Made by a program: the position numbers and the translations under genes. Below the pieces are notes generated by a model. It was not told where the DNA came from, did not search any database, and saw nothing but the letters and a program-made list of their open reading frames with translations. Of a stretch of 64,000 nucleotides of DNA, positions 47,587 through 57,083 are shown in pieces; within the stretch, counting starts at the first letter, position 1; each line of letters opens with the position of its first letter. This DNA is from Phycisphaerales bacterium (GTDB lineage: Bacteria > Planctomycetota > Phycisphaerae > Phycisphaerales > SM1A02): positions 130,181-194,180 of the forward strand of contig JAKVBT010000005.1 of assembly GCA_022446905.1 (NCBI GenBank). The letters run 5' to 3'.

Positions 47587-48519
47587 TTAGTCGCTGCTGG
47601 CTGCAGTGTTGGTCTGGGGTGGGGCTGTCCGCATCATGGCAGACTCCACCAATGCCTTGCACAGGGCTGGCATGGGTTGGCCGGCGGTTGCGGCGGCCTT
47701 GGGGAGCAAGGAGTGGTCGGTGAAGCCGGGCATGGTGTTGATTTCAAGCAGCCAGGGTCCAGTTTGGTCGACCAGGAAATCTACGCGTCCCAGATCCCGG
47801 ACACCTGCTTGGCGGCACAATCTGATTGAGGTCTCTTGGAGGGCTTCAATCAGACTGGACTCCAGTGGTGGATGCACGATATAGGCCGTGTCATTGCGGT
47901 CATACTTCGCTTCGTAGTCATAGACGCCATGACAGGGCTGAATCTCAATGATGGGCAACGCTGTATCCAGCACGATGCCGACGGTCAGTTCTCGGCCATC
48001 TACGCGACGCTCGATCAAGACTTCATCGTGAATGGGCAGAAGCGCATGCACCGCTTCGAGGATCTCTGCTTCCGAGTCGCACAAATGCAGGCCTAGGCTG
48101 GATCCATCAGCAGCAGGTTTGACAACTGCTGGGGCACCAACAGTGATGGGCGAGTCTGCTGAAGTACACCATTGCCAGTCTGGTGTGGGGATGCCCAGCG
48201 ATGTGGCCAACTCCTTGGTGTGATGCTTATGCATGCATCGGCGTGCTGCATCTGGTCCACTGCCGACATACGGCCGCCCATCAGCCTCAAGCACCTCCTG
48301 TAGCGGTCCTCCTTCACCCCATGGCCCGTGAATGACGGGAAAGAAGACATCACCAGGTATCTGCTTGAGTGCAGGGACATCGATGGTATCGATGGGCAGG
48401 GAGTGGACCGACAGGCCGGCATGCTCCAAGGCCGCCACCACAGCCTGCCCTGAGGCGAGGCTGACTTCGCGTTCTCCGTCAGGGCCGCCCATCAGGACGG
48501 TGACCAGTGGTAGGGTCAT
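47587..48519 (-). CDS. ddl: D-alanine--D-alanine ligase
   Basis: VLMGGPDGEREVSLASGQAV, FFPVIHGPWGEGGPLQEVLE, GRVDFLVDQTGPWLLEINTMPGFTDHSLLPKAA. Confidence 0.94.
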   Translation of the reverse strand: MTLPLVTVLMGGPDGEREVSLASGQAVVAALEHAGLSVHSLPIDTIDVPALKQIPGDVFFPVIHGPWGEGGPLQEVLEADGRPYVGSGPDAARRCMHKHHTKELATSLGIPTPDWQWCTSADSPITVGAPAVVKPAADGSSLGLHLCDSEAEILEAVHALLPIHDEVLIERRVDGRELTVGIVLDTALPIIEIQPCHGVYDYEAKYDRNDTAYIVHPPLESSLIEALQETSIRLCRQAGVRDLGRVDFLVDQTGPWLLEINTMPGFTDHSLLPKAAATAGQPMPALCKALVESAMMRTAPPQTNTAASSD

Positions 48520-49442
48520 GGACGCACACCGCGTTGCCAGATAACGACTTCAGGTTCGAGCGTGATTCCATGGACTGCAGCGACACGCGCCTGCACGTCA
48601 TCGATGAGTTTCCGAATGTCGGTACTGCTGGCGCCTGGCTGAGCGACGATGAAATTGGCATGCTGATCACTCACGACAGCGCCACCAATGCTGTGACCCT
48701 TGAGCCCTGTTTCATCAATGAGTCGGCCTGCAGACTGTGTAGTGCCCTCTGGATTGCGAAAGGCGCATCCGGCACTGTGATCGGCCATTGGCTGACTGGC
48801 ACGCTTGTGTTGGAAGATCTGTTTCACTTTGTCACGGACTTCGACTGGGTCAGCCTCATGGAGCGTCAAGATGACCTCGGTGACGATGCACGGAGGCAGG
48901 TCGCTTCGTCGGTATTGAAAGTAGAGGTCCGCCGCTTTCCAAGATCGCAACTCGCCGTCGAAGTCAACTGCCGTGATGGTATCCAGCGCATCACTGAAGG
49001 CGCCCCAGCTGCCACCGGCATTCATTCGTACTGCGCCGCCAACAGTCCCCGGAATGCCTGCCATCATTTCAAGTCCAGCAAGGCCTCTCCTTGACATGTC
49101 TTGGACTAGGCGGAAGAGGTCCACCCCGGCAGCCACTCGGGCCGCTGTGACATCTCCTACAGCATTAAATGCAGTGCTGCGAAAGTGCTCATGGTCGAGC
49201 CGAATCACAACCCCATCAACGCCTGCATCATCGACCAACAAATTGGCGCCGCCGCCGAGCACTCGGACAGGCATTTCTTCTGACTGGCAGCGGCGTATGA
49301 AGAGCTCCAGTGCCTCTGCCGATCGTGGTGAAACCAGCATGTCGGCGCGGCCACCGATGCCGTACCAGGTCATGGCTCCAATGGGGGCATCGAGCGTGAC
49401 GTCGAGGTCTAGATCACCCACAAGTGATGAGCGCGCCGTCAT
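48516..49442 (-). CDS. murB: UDP-N-acetylenolpyruvoylglucosamine reductase
   Basis: TWYGIGGRADMLVSPRSAEAL, VLGGGANLLVDDAGVDGVVIRL, GIPGTVGGAVRMNAGGSWG, AGCAFRNPEGTTQSAGRLIDETGLKG. Confidence 0.94.
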   Translation of the reverse strand: MTARSSLVGDLDLDVTLDAPIGAMTWYGIGGRADMLVSPRSAEALELFIRRCQSEEMPVRVLGGGANLLVDDAGVDGVVIRLDHEHFRSTAFNAVGDVTAARVAAGVDLFRLVQDMSRRGLAGLEMMAGIPGTVGGAVRMNAGGSWGAFSDALDTITAVDFDGELRSWKAADLYFQYRRSDLPPCIVTEVILTLHEADPVEVRDKVKQIFQHKRASQPMADHSAGCAFRNPEGTTQSAGRLIDETGLKGHSIGGAVVSDQHANFIVAQPGASSTDIRKLIDDVQARVAAVHGITLEPEVVIWQRGVRP

Positions 49443-50914
49443 GATGCCAACACATCAGCCATCAGATCTCGTCCAATGGTCCAGACTGGCCCAGCTCCCA
49501 TGACGATGAGCAAATCATCGGGCCGAAGCTGGTCGCGCAACTCCCCGAGAATGTCATCGAAATCCGCGATGTGGCGAGCCGAGATCCCGCGTTCAGTGAG
49601 GCGATCGACCAAGTCAGATGCGGTGATGCGTTTGCGTTCAGCATCAGAGTCACGCACGAAGTAAATCTCTGGCACAAGCACTTCGTCGGCAGCAGAGAAG
49701 GCCTCAGCAAATTGCTCCAACAGAAATCGAGTGCGGCTGTGTTGATGTGGTTGAAATACACAGACGAGGCGTTCAGGATCTTCTGCGGCGCGCAGTGCTC
49801 GAAGCGTATGGTCAATTTCCGTTGGGTGGTGCCCGTAGTCAATGTAGACGGTGGCAGCACCTGTCGGTTGGACTGGATATTGGCCAAGTTTCTCCATTCG
49901 GCGGTGCAGTCCGCGGAATGATTCAGCCGCGGAAGCCGCTTGGTCCCATTCAGTTCCGAGTTGATGGGCCAAGATGACCGCTGCAGCAGCATTGAGCGCA
50001 TTGTGTGCTCCAGGCTGGGCATTGGTCCATTGAGTCACCCACATGCCGTCGCGAAGGATCCCAGCACGCTGTGCGGCAGCATCCCACGCCACCTGATAGT
50101 CGGCCTCAGGATGAAAGCCAAATGTTGAAACATGGCATGTGAGCGAGTGGGTGATCTGTTGTCGGTGGGCACCGTCGTGTGCGATCAGCAGTGAGCCGCC
50201 CTGATCTGCTGGCGGGATCAGCGCCGCAAAGCCTTGGAATGCTTCGATGATGGCATCGATCGACCCATAGATGTCCAGATGGTCTTCTTCTACATTGTTG
50301 ATCAGGCCAACAACTGGCCGCTGGCTGTGAAATGACCGGTTGAACTCACAGGCTTCGGTAATCAGGATGCCAGGCTCACCTGCATGGGGACCAGCGGGGA
50401 CCTCCGCACTTCCAGTCCGGCAGCCGCCTCCGAGTTGCTCGCAGGTGGCCCCGATGATGAAACCGGGATCAAGGCCGGTATCAACCAGAATCCAACTGAG
50501 TATGGCTGCGGTGGTGCTTTTGCCATGCGTGCCAGCGATGCTCACGCCAAGTCGGTCTTTTTGCACCATCCCAAGTGCTTGTGCATAGAACGCGCATGGC
50601 ACCTGACGTGCTTGGGCCTTGGCGACTTCCGGGTGTGATTCTGGAATCGCAGCGGATCGAATGACCAGGTCTAGTTCGTTCGGGACATCATTGGGTCCGA
50701 TGTGTACCTCAATGCCATCTGCAACCAAGGACCGCGTTGTTTCCGATTCGCACATGTCCGAACCAGATACTTGGTAGCCCCGGGCAGTGAGCATGCGAGC
50801 GAGGCCGCTCATGCCGCATCCCCCAATGCCGGTCATCCAGATCCGTGCGCCCAGTGGCGGCAGGTCGGGAACCTCGTTCGGCGGCATGGTGGAGGGGGTA
50901 GATGGCAGCGTCAT
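49439..50914 (-). CDS. murC: UDP-N-acetylmuramate--L-alanine ligase
   Basis: MTGIGGCGMSGLARMLTARGYQVSGSDMCES, SIAGTHGKSTTAAILSWIL, VYIDYGHHPTEIDHTLRAL. Confidence 0.94.
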   Translation of the reverse strand: MTLPSTPSTMPPNEVPDLPPLGARIWMTGIGGCGMSGLARMLTARGYQVSGSDMCESETTRSLVADGIEVHIGPNDVPNELDLVIRSAAIPESHPEVAKAQARQVPCAFYAQALGMVQKDRLGVSIAGTHGKSTTAAILSWILVDTGLDPGFIIGATCEQLGGGCRTGSAEVPAGPHAGEPGILITEACEFNRSFHSQRPVVGLINNVEEDHLDIYGSIDAIIEAFQGFAALIPPADQGGSLLIAHDGAHRQQITHSLTCHVSTFGFHPEADYQVAWDAAAQRAGILRDGMWVTQWTNAQPGAHNALNAAAAVILAHQLGTEWDQAASAAESFRGLHRRMEKLGQYPVQPTGAATVYIDYGHHPTEIDHTLRALRAAEDPERLVCVFQPHQHSRTRFLLEQFAEAFSAADEVLVPEIYFVRDSDAERKRITASDLVDRLTERGISARHIADFDDILGELRDQLRPDDLLIVMGAGPVWTIGRDLMADVLAS

Positions 50915-50969
50915 GATCGAAACCGGATGGTACGGCGGCGAACCTGTCTGTGCCGTATCCTTTTCGACC

Positions 50970-52352
50970 ATGAGCCAGCGCGATCTGCACGATGTTGTCC
51001 ATGCCCAGATCCTGGTGGTCGATGATGAAGCCGACCACGCAGACACCATGGCCGAGGCACTTCGCCGTCTTGGTCATGTCTGCACGATTGTGACCAGCGC
51101 CCAAGCCGCAACTGACGAACTTCAGTACGGCAATTTTGATGTCGTGATCACAGATCTGTCTATGGAGCACGAGTCATCCGGTCTCGATGTGCTTTCAGCC
51201 ACCCGGGAGCATCAGCCAGATGCGGAGGCAATCATGGTCACTGCGCACGGTGACATTGCCACTGCCAAGGCAGCCTTGCAAGGTGGAGCGTATGACTTTA
51301 TTGAGAAGCCACTGGATTTGGAGGTATTTCGAAATCTGGTGCAGCGAGCGATTGAGACTGTTCGGCTCCGCCACTCAAACACTCAGTTGCAGTCCAAGGT
51401 GGATGCGGCCCATGGCTTCGAGGGAATCATTGGAGAGTCGCCAGCTATTCGAAAGGTGATTACGACCATTCGTCAGGTCGCGCCTAGCACTATCCCGGTA
51501 CTGATCACAGGTGAGTCTGGCACAGGCAAGGAACTGGTCGCCCAGGCGTTACACAATCAATCCAAGCGAGTCAACAAGCGTTATGTCACCTTTAACTGCG
51601 CTGGGCAGAGTGAAAGTCTTTTAGAAGATCAACTCTTTGGACATGCCCGTGGTGCTTTTACAGGTGCGGATAAGGATCGGGAAGGTGTCTTTGAGTACGC
51701 TGATCAAGGAACGCTATTTCTTGACGAAATCGGCGACATGCCATTGCCCATGCAATCCAAATTGCTCCGCGTACTTGAAAGTGGTGAGGTTGTTCGACTG
51801 GGAACCAATGCAGCACATCATGCCGATGTTCGGTTTGTCAGTGCAACCAATCGCGATCTAAAAAGTATGATCGATGATGGGAACTTCCGCGAAGATCTTT
51901 ATTTCCGTATCAACGGTGCGGAAATTCACCTGCCACCGCTCCGCGAGCGACGTGAGGACATTCCGATCCTAATCACGCATGCGGCCGGGCGATTTGCCGC
52001 TGAACTCGACCGGCCCGCGCCAGACTTTACCGAGCCAGCCATGATGCGGCTGTTGTCTTACAACTGGCCTGGCAATGTGCGGCAACTCTTCAACATTGTG
52101 CAGCGCATCATTGTGATGACTGAGGGCGCAGTTGTTGATGTGCGCGATGTGCCCGATGAGATTCGCCTGCACGAGGATGAGGAGCATGTTCATCTTGGAA
52201 GTTTGGCTGGCATCGGACTTGATCGGCTGGAAAAGGAAGCCATTCGCCAGACACTGATCATGACCGGATCAAACCGTGAGCAAGCAGCTGAGATGCTGGG
52301 CATCGGCGAGCGCACGCTCTATCGGAAACTCCGCGAGTATGGATTGAAGTAG
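50970..52352 (+). CDS. Sigma-54-dependent response regulator (NtrC family)
   Basis: Receiver domain (ILVVDDEADHADTMAEAL), AAA+ GESGTGKELVAQALH, GAFTGA loop, Fis-type HTH (GSNREQAAEMLGIGERTLYRKLREYGLK). Confidence 0.93.
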   Translation: MSQRDLHDVVHAQILVVDDEADHADTMAEALRRLGHVCTIVTSAQAATDELQYGNFDVVITDLSMEHESSGLDVLSATREHQPDAEAIMVTAHGDIATAKAALQGGAYDFIEKPLDLEVFRNLVQRAIETVRLRHSNTQLQSKVDAAHGFEGIIGESPAIRKVITTIRQVAPSTIPVLITGESGTGKELVAQALHNQSKRVNKRYVTFNCAGQSESLLEDQLFGHARGAFTGADKDREGVFEYADQGTLFLDEIGDMPLPMQSKLLRVLESGEVVRLGTNAAHHADVRFVSATNRDLKSMIDDGNFREDLYFRINGAEIHLPPLRERREDIPILITHAAGRFAAELDRPAPDFTEPAMMRLLSYNWPGNVRQLFNIVQRIIVMTEGAVVDVRDVPDEIRLHEDEEHVHLGSLAGIGLDRLEKEAIRQTLIMTGSNREQAAEMLGIGERTLYRKLREYGLK

Positions 52353-52368
52353 GCAGTGGCCTTGTGGT

Positions 52369-53148
52369 TCAGGCGTTAGCCTGAAAAATCACACTCTTGC
52401 AGGTCAGGCTGCCTTCGGCCTTTGCCAATTCAGTACTAGGTACTTGAATGAGTTGGATGCCTCGCGCCTCCAATCGTCCAGCCGTGTGCGGAAACTGTTT
52501 TGGAAACAGCATCACTTCGCCGATGCGAACGACGTTGCCTGCGAACGGTTCATCAGGATGGACGGCAATTAATTCGAGGTCTTCCAATCCATCCATATCG
52601 ATCCACTCGGGATTAGCCAGCAGGCGACCCTCGCCGAGATAGGTAGCCGCCGTCTTCAGATGCAGCGCGCCGGGGACATCCACGGCCACCACCTCATAGC
52701 CATACGGTGTGACAATGGATCGGAACTGATCAATCCCAGCATCATTGGTGCGACTTGAGCGGCCGATGTAGAACGTCCGTTCAGCAAGCAGCACATCGCC
52801 ACCTTCCAATGTGGCTGGGTCTTCAATATGTGCAAGGGGTCGATGGGCCGACAGGATTGGGGTGATCGATTCCACCTCACCGCGGCGGCTCTCAGCCCCA
52901 GGTCGGGTCAGAATGGCCACATCATCACATACCACGGCGATGTCCTCCACGAAGACAGCGTCAGGATGATGGTGGAGCGGGTCCAACTCAATGACAGTCA
53001 CGCCAAGGGATTCCAAGGCCTCCACATAGGCCTGATGCTGGGCGCACGCCGTTTCATAACAGATCGGATCGCGATCCATGTGGGTCAACTCACACTCCTG
53101 GATTGAGCGGCTGACCGGACGGATGATGGCGGTGGTCATGGGCGGCAT
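52369..53148 (-). CDS. Dimethylarginine dimethylaminohydrolase-like amidinotransferase-fold enzyme
   Basis: DAVFVEDIAVV, LTRPGAESRRGEVE, EGGDVLLAERTFYIGRSSRTNDAGIDQF, LHLKTAATYL, LAKAEGSLTCKSVIF. Confidence 0.85.
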   Translation of the reverse strand: MPPMTTAIIRPVSRSIQECELTHMDRDPICYETACAQHQAYVEALESLGVTVIELDPLHHHPDAVFVEDIAVVCDDVAILTRPGAESRRGEVESITPILSAHRPLAHIEDPATLEGGDVLLAERTFYIGRSSRTNDAGIDQFRSIVTPYGYEVVAVDVPGALHLKTAATYLGEGRLLANPEWIDMDGLEDLELIAVHPDEPFAGNVVRIGEVMLFPKQFPHTAGRLEARGIQLIQVPSTELAKAEGSLTCKSVIFQANA

Positions 53149-53189
53149 GGTACTCGCCAAGAGGGTCAAAAACATGCCACAATGTCCTC

Positions 53190-55115
53190 ATGAACCACTC
53201 AATCATCTTGCTGTTGTGTCTTCTGTCTTCTGAGGTAGCTACAGAGTCCAATGACATTCATACCAGTCGTGAATCGGCTCAGGTGATGCCGTCGGTTCCG
53301 GTTGAAGAGGACATGTTCACATTTGTGGTCTTTGGAGATCGCACCGGTGGTCCCGCAGAGGGCATTTCGGTGCTGGCCCAAGCAGTACAAGACACCAACC
53401 TCATCGAACCAGATCTGGTGATGACGGTAGGTGATCTTATTCAGGGATACAACACCCGTGAGGCATGGGTGCTTCAAGCTGCACAGTTCCGATCAGTTAT
53501 GGATGAATTGATTTGTCCATGGTTTCCCGTTGCAGGGAATCACGATGTGTACTGGCGCGGGGAAGGTCGTCCACCAGAAGAACATGAAGGCGATTATGAG
53601 GCGTGGTTTGGTCCGCTGTGGTATGCCTTTGATCACAAGGGTTGCCGTTTCATTGTTTTGTATACAGATGAGGGCAATCCGGAAACCGGTGTTCGTTCCT
53701 TTGGCGATCCCGATAGCCAACGAATGAGCGACGCTCAAAAGTCATGGCTGCGTCAGACGCTTCATGATGCCAATGACATGAATCATGTCTTTGTGTTCTG
53801 TCATCATCCTCGCTGGCGCGGTGGTCAATATGGGGATGATTGGGAAAACGTCCACCAGATGTTCGTGGACGCAGGAAATGTCACAGCGGTGTTTGCTGGC
53901 CATGTACACCAACTCAGACACGATGGATGGCGCGACGGCATCGAGTATCTATCGATGGCGACGGTGGGTGGCGGACTCCCGCGTGAACTTCCTGCTGCTG
54001 GACATCTTCACCACATCAATTTGGTGACCGTCCGTGATGACCATATTGCGCAAGCGACCATTCCAGTTGGAGGTGTGATCGATCCGCGGGCATTAACCGC
54101 AGATCACATCGCTGCAGTCGATCGTCTGCTGGTGAATGGTGCCAAAATTACGCATCCGGTTGCCGTGGATGCGGCTGGTCGGGTGGATGCCCAGCCAGTG
54201 CTTGAATTGAATGCTCCTCAAGGTCAGCGTGTGACCTGGACGGTGTGGTCAGATGCATCAGATCATCGCTGGTCAATTGGACCGGACCATATTCATGAGG
54301 TGCTTGAGCCTGGTTCCAGCGTCGAGATTCCACTGCGCGTCCGGCACGATGGACCACTGGATGATCTTTGGACAGCACCAGCAGTCATGGTTCAGGCGGA
54401 GGTTGATATGGGTGGCATGGCGTGGACGCTTCCCAGGCAGGTGTTGCCAGTGCCCGTCGTGCCGGAAAGTCTGAAGCCACTGGAATCGTCACAGATGTTG
54501 TTCTGTGATGGTCGTGATGGTGCGGTGACTATTGACACTGGATCGACTGTCATTCCAAAGGGCCCCTTGACGGTCGAGGCGTGGATTCGCCCTGAACAAG
54601 TCGATGGGTCAAGGGGCATTGTGGCCAAGACAGAACAATCAGAGTTTGGTTTGTTCATAGAAAAGGGTATTCCTTCCTTCTGGGTATTTGCAGGAGACAA
54701 GTACGCAATTGCTCGCAGTGATGCGCCCATCGCTTGGGGGCAATGGCATCATGTGGCAGGCGTGCATGATGGGGAGATGGTGCGCCTCTTTGTCGATGGA
54801 CAGCCGGTCGGTTCGGCGCCAGCCAAGGGGTCTCGCAGGACCAATGCGCTTCCACTTGTCATTGGTGCCGAGGTCAATGGGGCCGGTCAGCCGGTATCAC
54901 CATTTCGGGGGGGCATTGATGAGGTTCGTGTGTCAGCACGGGATCGATATCCAGCGCTCGGCTTCGCTCCTCAACGAAGGCATGTTCGTGATGCAGACAC
55001 GGTGGTGTTGATGCACCTCGATGGTCGCCAGGGGCCGTTCATTTTCAACGACTCTGATCGAGCACCCCACGGGATACAGTCTGGTTCGATCAAATTCAGG
55101 GCGTCTGAAGACTGA
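53190..55115 (+). CDS. Secreted metallophosphoesterase with C-terminal LamG/concanavalin-like domain
   Basis: Signal peptide; GDRTGG, GDLIQGYN, VAGNHDVYW, CHHPRWRGG, AGHVHQ; later LTVEAWIRPEQVDGSRGIVAKTEQSEFGLFIEKG...GQWHHVAGVHDGEMVRLFVDGQPVGS. Confidence 0.85.
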   Translation: MNHSIILLLCLLSSEVATESNDIHTSRESAQVMPSVPVEEDMFTFVVFGDRTGGPAEGISVLAQAVQDTNLIEPDLVMTVGDLIQGYNTREAWVLQAAQFRSVMDELICPWFPVAGNHDVYWRGEGRPPEEHEGDYEAWFGPLWYAFDHKGCRFIVLYTDEGNPETGVRSFGDPDSQRMSDAQKSWLRQTLHDANDMNHVFVFCHHPRWRGGQYGDDWENVHQMFVDAGNVTAVFAGHVHQLRHDGWRDGIEYLSMATVGGGLPRELPAAGHLHHINLVTVRDDHIAQATIPVGGVIDPRALTADHIAAVDRLLVNGAKITHPVAVDAAGRVDAQPVLELNAPQGQRVTWTVWSDASDHRWSIGPDHIHEVLEPGSSVEIPLRVRHDGPLDDLWTAPAVMVQAEVDMGGMAWTLPRQVLPVPVVPESLKPLESSQMLFCDGRDGAVTIDTGSTVIPKGPLTVEAWIRPEQVDGSRGIVAKTEQSEFGLFIEKGIPSFWVFAGDKYAIARSDAPIAWGQWHHVAGVHDGEMVRLFVDGQPVGSAPAKGSRRTNALPLVIGAEVNGAGQPVSPFRGGIDEVRVSARDRYPALGFAPQRRHVRDADTVVLMHLDGRQGPFIFNDSDRAPHGIQSGSIKFRASED

Positions 55116-55596
55116 CAAAGCCCGTGTCAGGGTCAACGGCAATGATTCGCACAGCAAGCGGCCCCGTTACGGTGAGGGTCTTGTCTGGTCCACCTGGTGT
55201 ATTGAGTCCCCCAAGTGGGTCAAAGATGATCTGACGTCCACTTGGCGAAATTGTGACATCCTCACAGGCTACTGCGCGTTGCTCTCCGAGCCGCACCCAC
55301 AACGACCGCGCGTTGCTATTGCTATCTAAGGCGTCGGTGAGTGGAACCGTTGGGTTGTCCAGATCAATAATGCGCCAGCCACCACCGTCACCATCAACCT
55401 CTAGTGCTACTCGAGTGTTTGGTCGGGCGATGGCAAGCATCTGTGCATGCTCCAGGTCGGACCACAAGAGCCGCGCAGTGGTATCAGCCATGCCGGTTCG
55501 TGAGGCGGCGACCATTGGTGTCATGATGGCACCGAAGATCGCGATGATGGCGATGACCACAAGTACTTCGGTCAATGAGAATCCACGTCGTCTCAC
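55096..55596 (-). CDS. GspH-like pseudopilin
   Basis: Prepilin motif RRRGFSLTEVLVVIAIIAIFGAIMTPMV; GTG start overlapping upstream stop. Confidence 0.8.
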   Translation of the reverse strand: MRRRGFSLTEVLVVIAIIAIFGAIMTPMVAASRTGMADTTARLLWSDLEHAQMLAIARPNTRVALEVDGDGGGWRIIDLDNPTVPLTDALDSNSNARSLWVRLGEQRAVACEDVTISPSGRQIIFDPLGGLNTPGGPDKTLTVTGPLAVRIIAVDPDTGFVSLQTP

Positions 55597-57083
55597 GGCC
55601 GCGCTCCATCTTCATCAGCGAGCACCATGGCGTTGTGTTCCCATGCGTCCACATCTCCGCCGCATCGTCGCATGACATAATCAACAGGAATCGGACGATG
55701 TACCCACCACCCTTCGACAGGAGCAGTGACACGAGCTGATTCTGGAGAGTCAAGCATGGTGCCGAGCCTTTCCAGCATGTCCGCACACGCCCATTGATCC
55801 AAGCCATCGCTTCTCAGATTCATGAGGTCCAGACGATCAACCAGCTCAGTCAGATGAGATAAGCCGGTTCTTGAATCCATGCGGTGGTCATATAAGAGCC
55901 GTGCATTTCGAGTCAGACTGACATCATGGGCCGCAATTCTTCCCATCACTGTGGATCGGTCGATCAGCACATCGCATCCCGGCGCATGCATCGTGCCTTG
56001 AATGAGACTGCCGCGGTCGATTTCCCATGATGCTTGGGGATGGCCAACCGTGCAGACTGTGATCATCTCTGGATCAGTCCAGTTGATGTGACGTTGTTGC
56101 CAGGCATTTCCGCTGCGCCTCCGTGCCTGTTCGGTGCCGATGACCGCGCCGCTTAGTTCAATATCGCCTCCAACTGCAATGCGAACGCGGACGCCTGGCT
56201 CAATCACAATGGCACTGCCACGATTCATGATGAGTTCGCCATGTACAGTTAGGTCTGACGCATTGGTGATATGCAGAACAGCATCCCGTTCCATCACCAG
56301 ATCACCACTGATAGACAGATGACCTGTCACATCATGCCGCTGTCCGCGGGGGAGTTCCAGAGAGTCGATGACATCGCCATGGGTCAGTTGGGGCATTGGT
56401 GCAACTGGCAGGCCGACGCTGCCGATGATGTTTGGGATCGTGACTGAGCGTCCATCCTCACTTCCCACTCCGATTGGAATATGCACGCTTAGATCACCGG
56501 AAGAGATGTCCCGGCGCGCTCGTCCGGTGGCGTGCAGATCGCCTAGGCAGGCCAGCACCCGCGCACCGTGCCCCGAGTCAGTCCATGATCGAACGCGTGC
56601 ATTTCCTTGTATTTGAAGATTGCCCGCGGCCCAGACGGCATACCCACTGAGATCCCCTCGGGTGTCGGCGTCGAATGGATGAACGGTGGCTAACGCTGAG
56701 GCAGTTTGCGTCATGCCATCCAAGGTGGCGGTGGCCTCGACGAACAACAAACTCGATCCGATGTGTGGTGGTTCGCCAGTGGCCTCATCCATCAAGCGGA
56801 TATCCACGATCGCATCGGCGATGGCGTGCCCCTGAAGCAGCCAACCATCCGTATGGGCAGTCTGCCATGGGGCCTCGGACTCGAGTACAGCAGCAGCTAG
56901 ATCCAAACCGCTTTGAGCAGCCGCACGCGCCGCAGCGGCCCGGGCTGCATTGCTACCCACCAATGCAGAGTTGTCCTGCGCAGCGAGCCAGCCCATGACC
57001 AGTGTCAATGCAGTTGCCATCGAAATGAGCACCAGCAGCAGCGCAACGCCGCGGCGAGGAAGTCTTCGTTGAGCGTGGATCAT
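55593..57083 (-). CDS. GspK/PilX-like pseudopilin with extended beta-helix-like region
   Basis: RRGVALLLVLISMATALTLVMGWL (no Glu5); repeated short-strand segments such as GHLSISGDLVMERDAVLHITNASDLTVHGELIMNRGSAIVIEPGVRVRIAVGGDIELSG. Confidence 0.7.
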   Translation of the reverse strand: MIHAQRRLPRRGVALLLVLISMATALTLVMGWLAAQDNSALVGSNAARAAAARAAAQSGLDLAAAVLESEAPWQTAHTDGWLLQGHAIADAIVDIRLMDEATGEPPHIGSSLLFVEATATLDGMTQTASALATVHPFDADTRGDLSGYAVWAAGNLQIQGNARVRSWTDSGHGARVLACLGDLHATGRARRDISSGDLSVHIPIGVGSEDGRSVTIPNIIGSVGLPVAPMPQLTHGDVIDSLELPRGQRHDVTGHLSISGDLVMERDAVLHITNASDLTVHGELIMNRGSAIVIEPGVRVRIAVGGDIELSGAVIGTEQARRRSGNAWQQRHINWTDPEMITVCTVGHPQASWEIDRGSLIQGTMHAPGCDVLIDRSTVMGRIAAHDVSLTRNARLLYDHRMDSRTGLSHLTELVDRLDLMNLRSDGLDQWACADMLERLGTMLDSPESARVTAPVEGWWVHRPIPVDYVMRRCGGDVDAWEHNAMVLADEDGARP

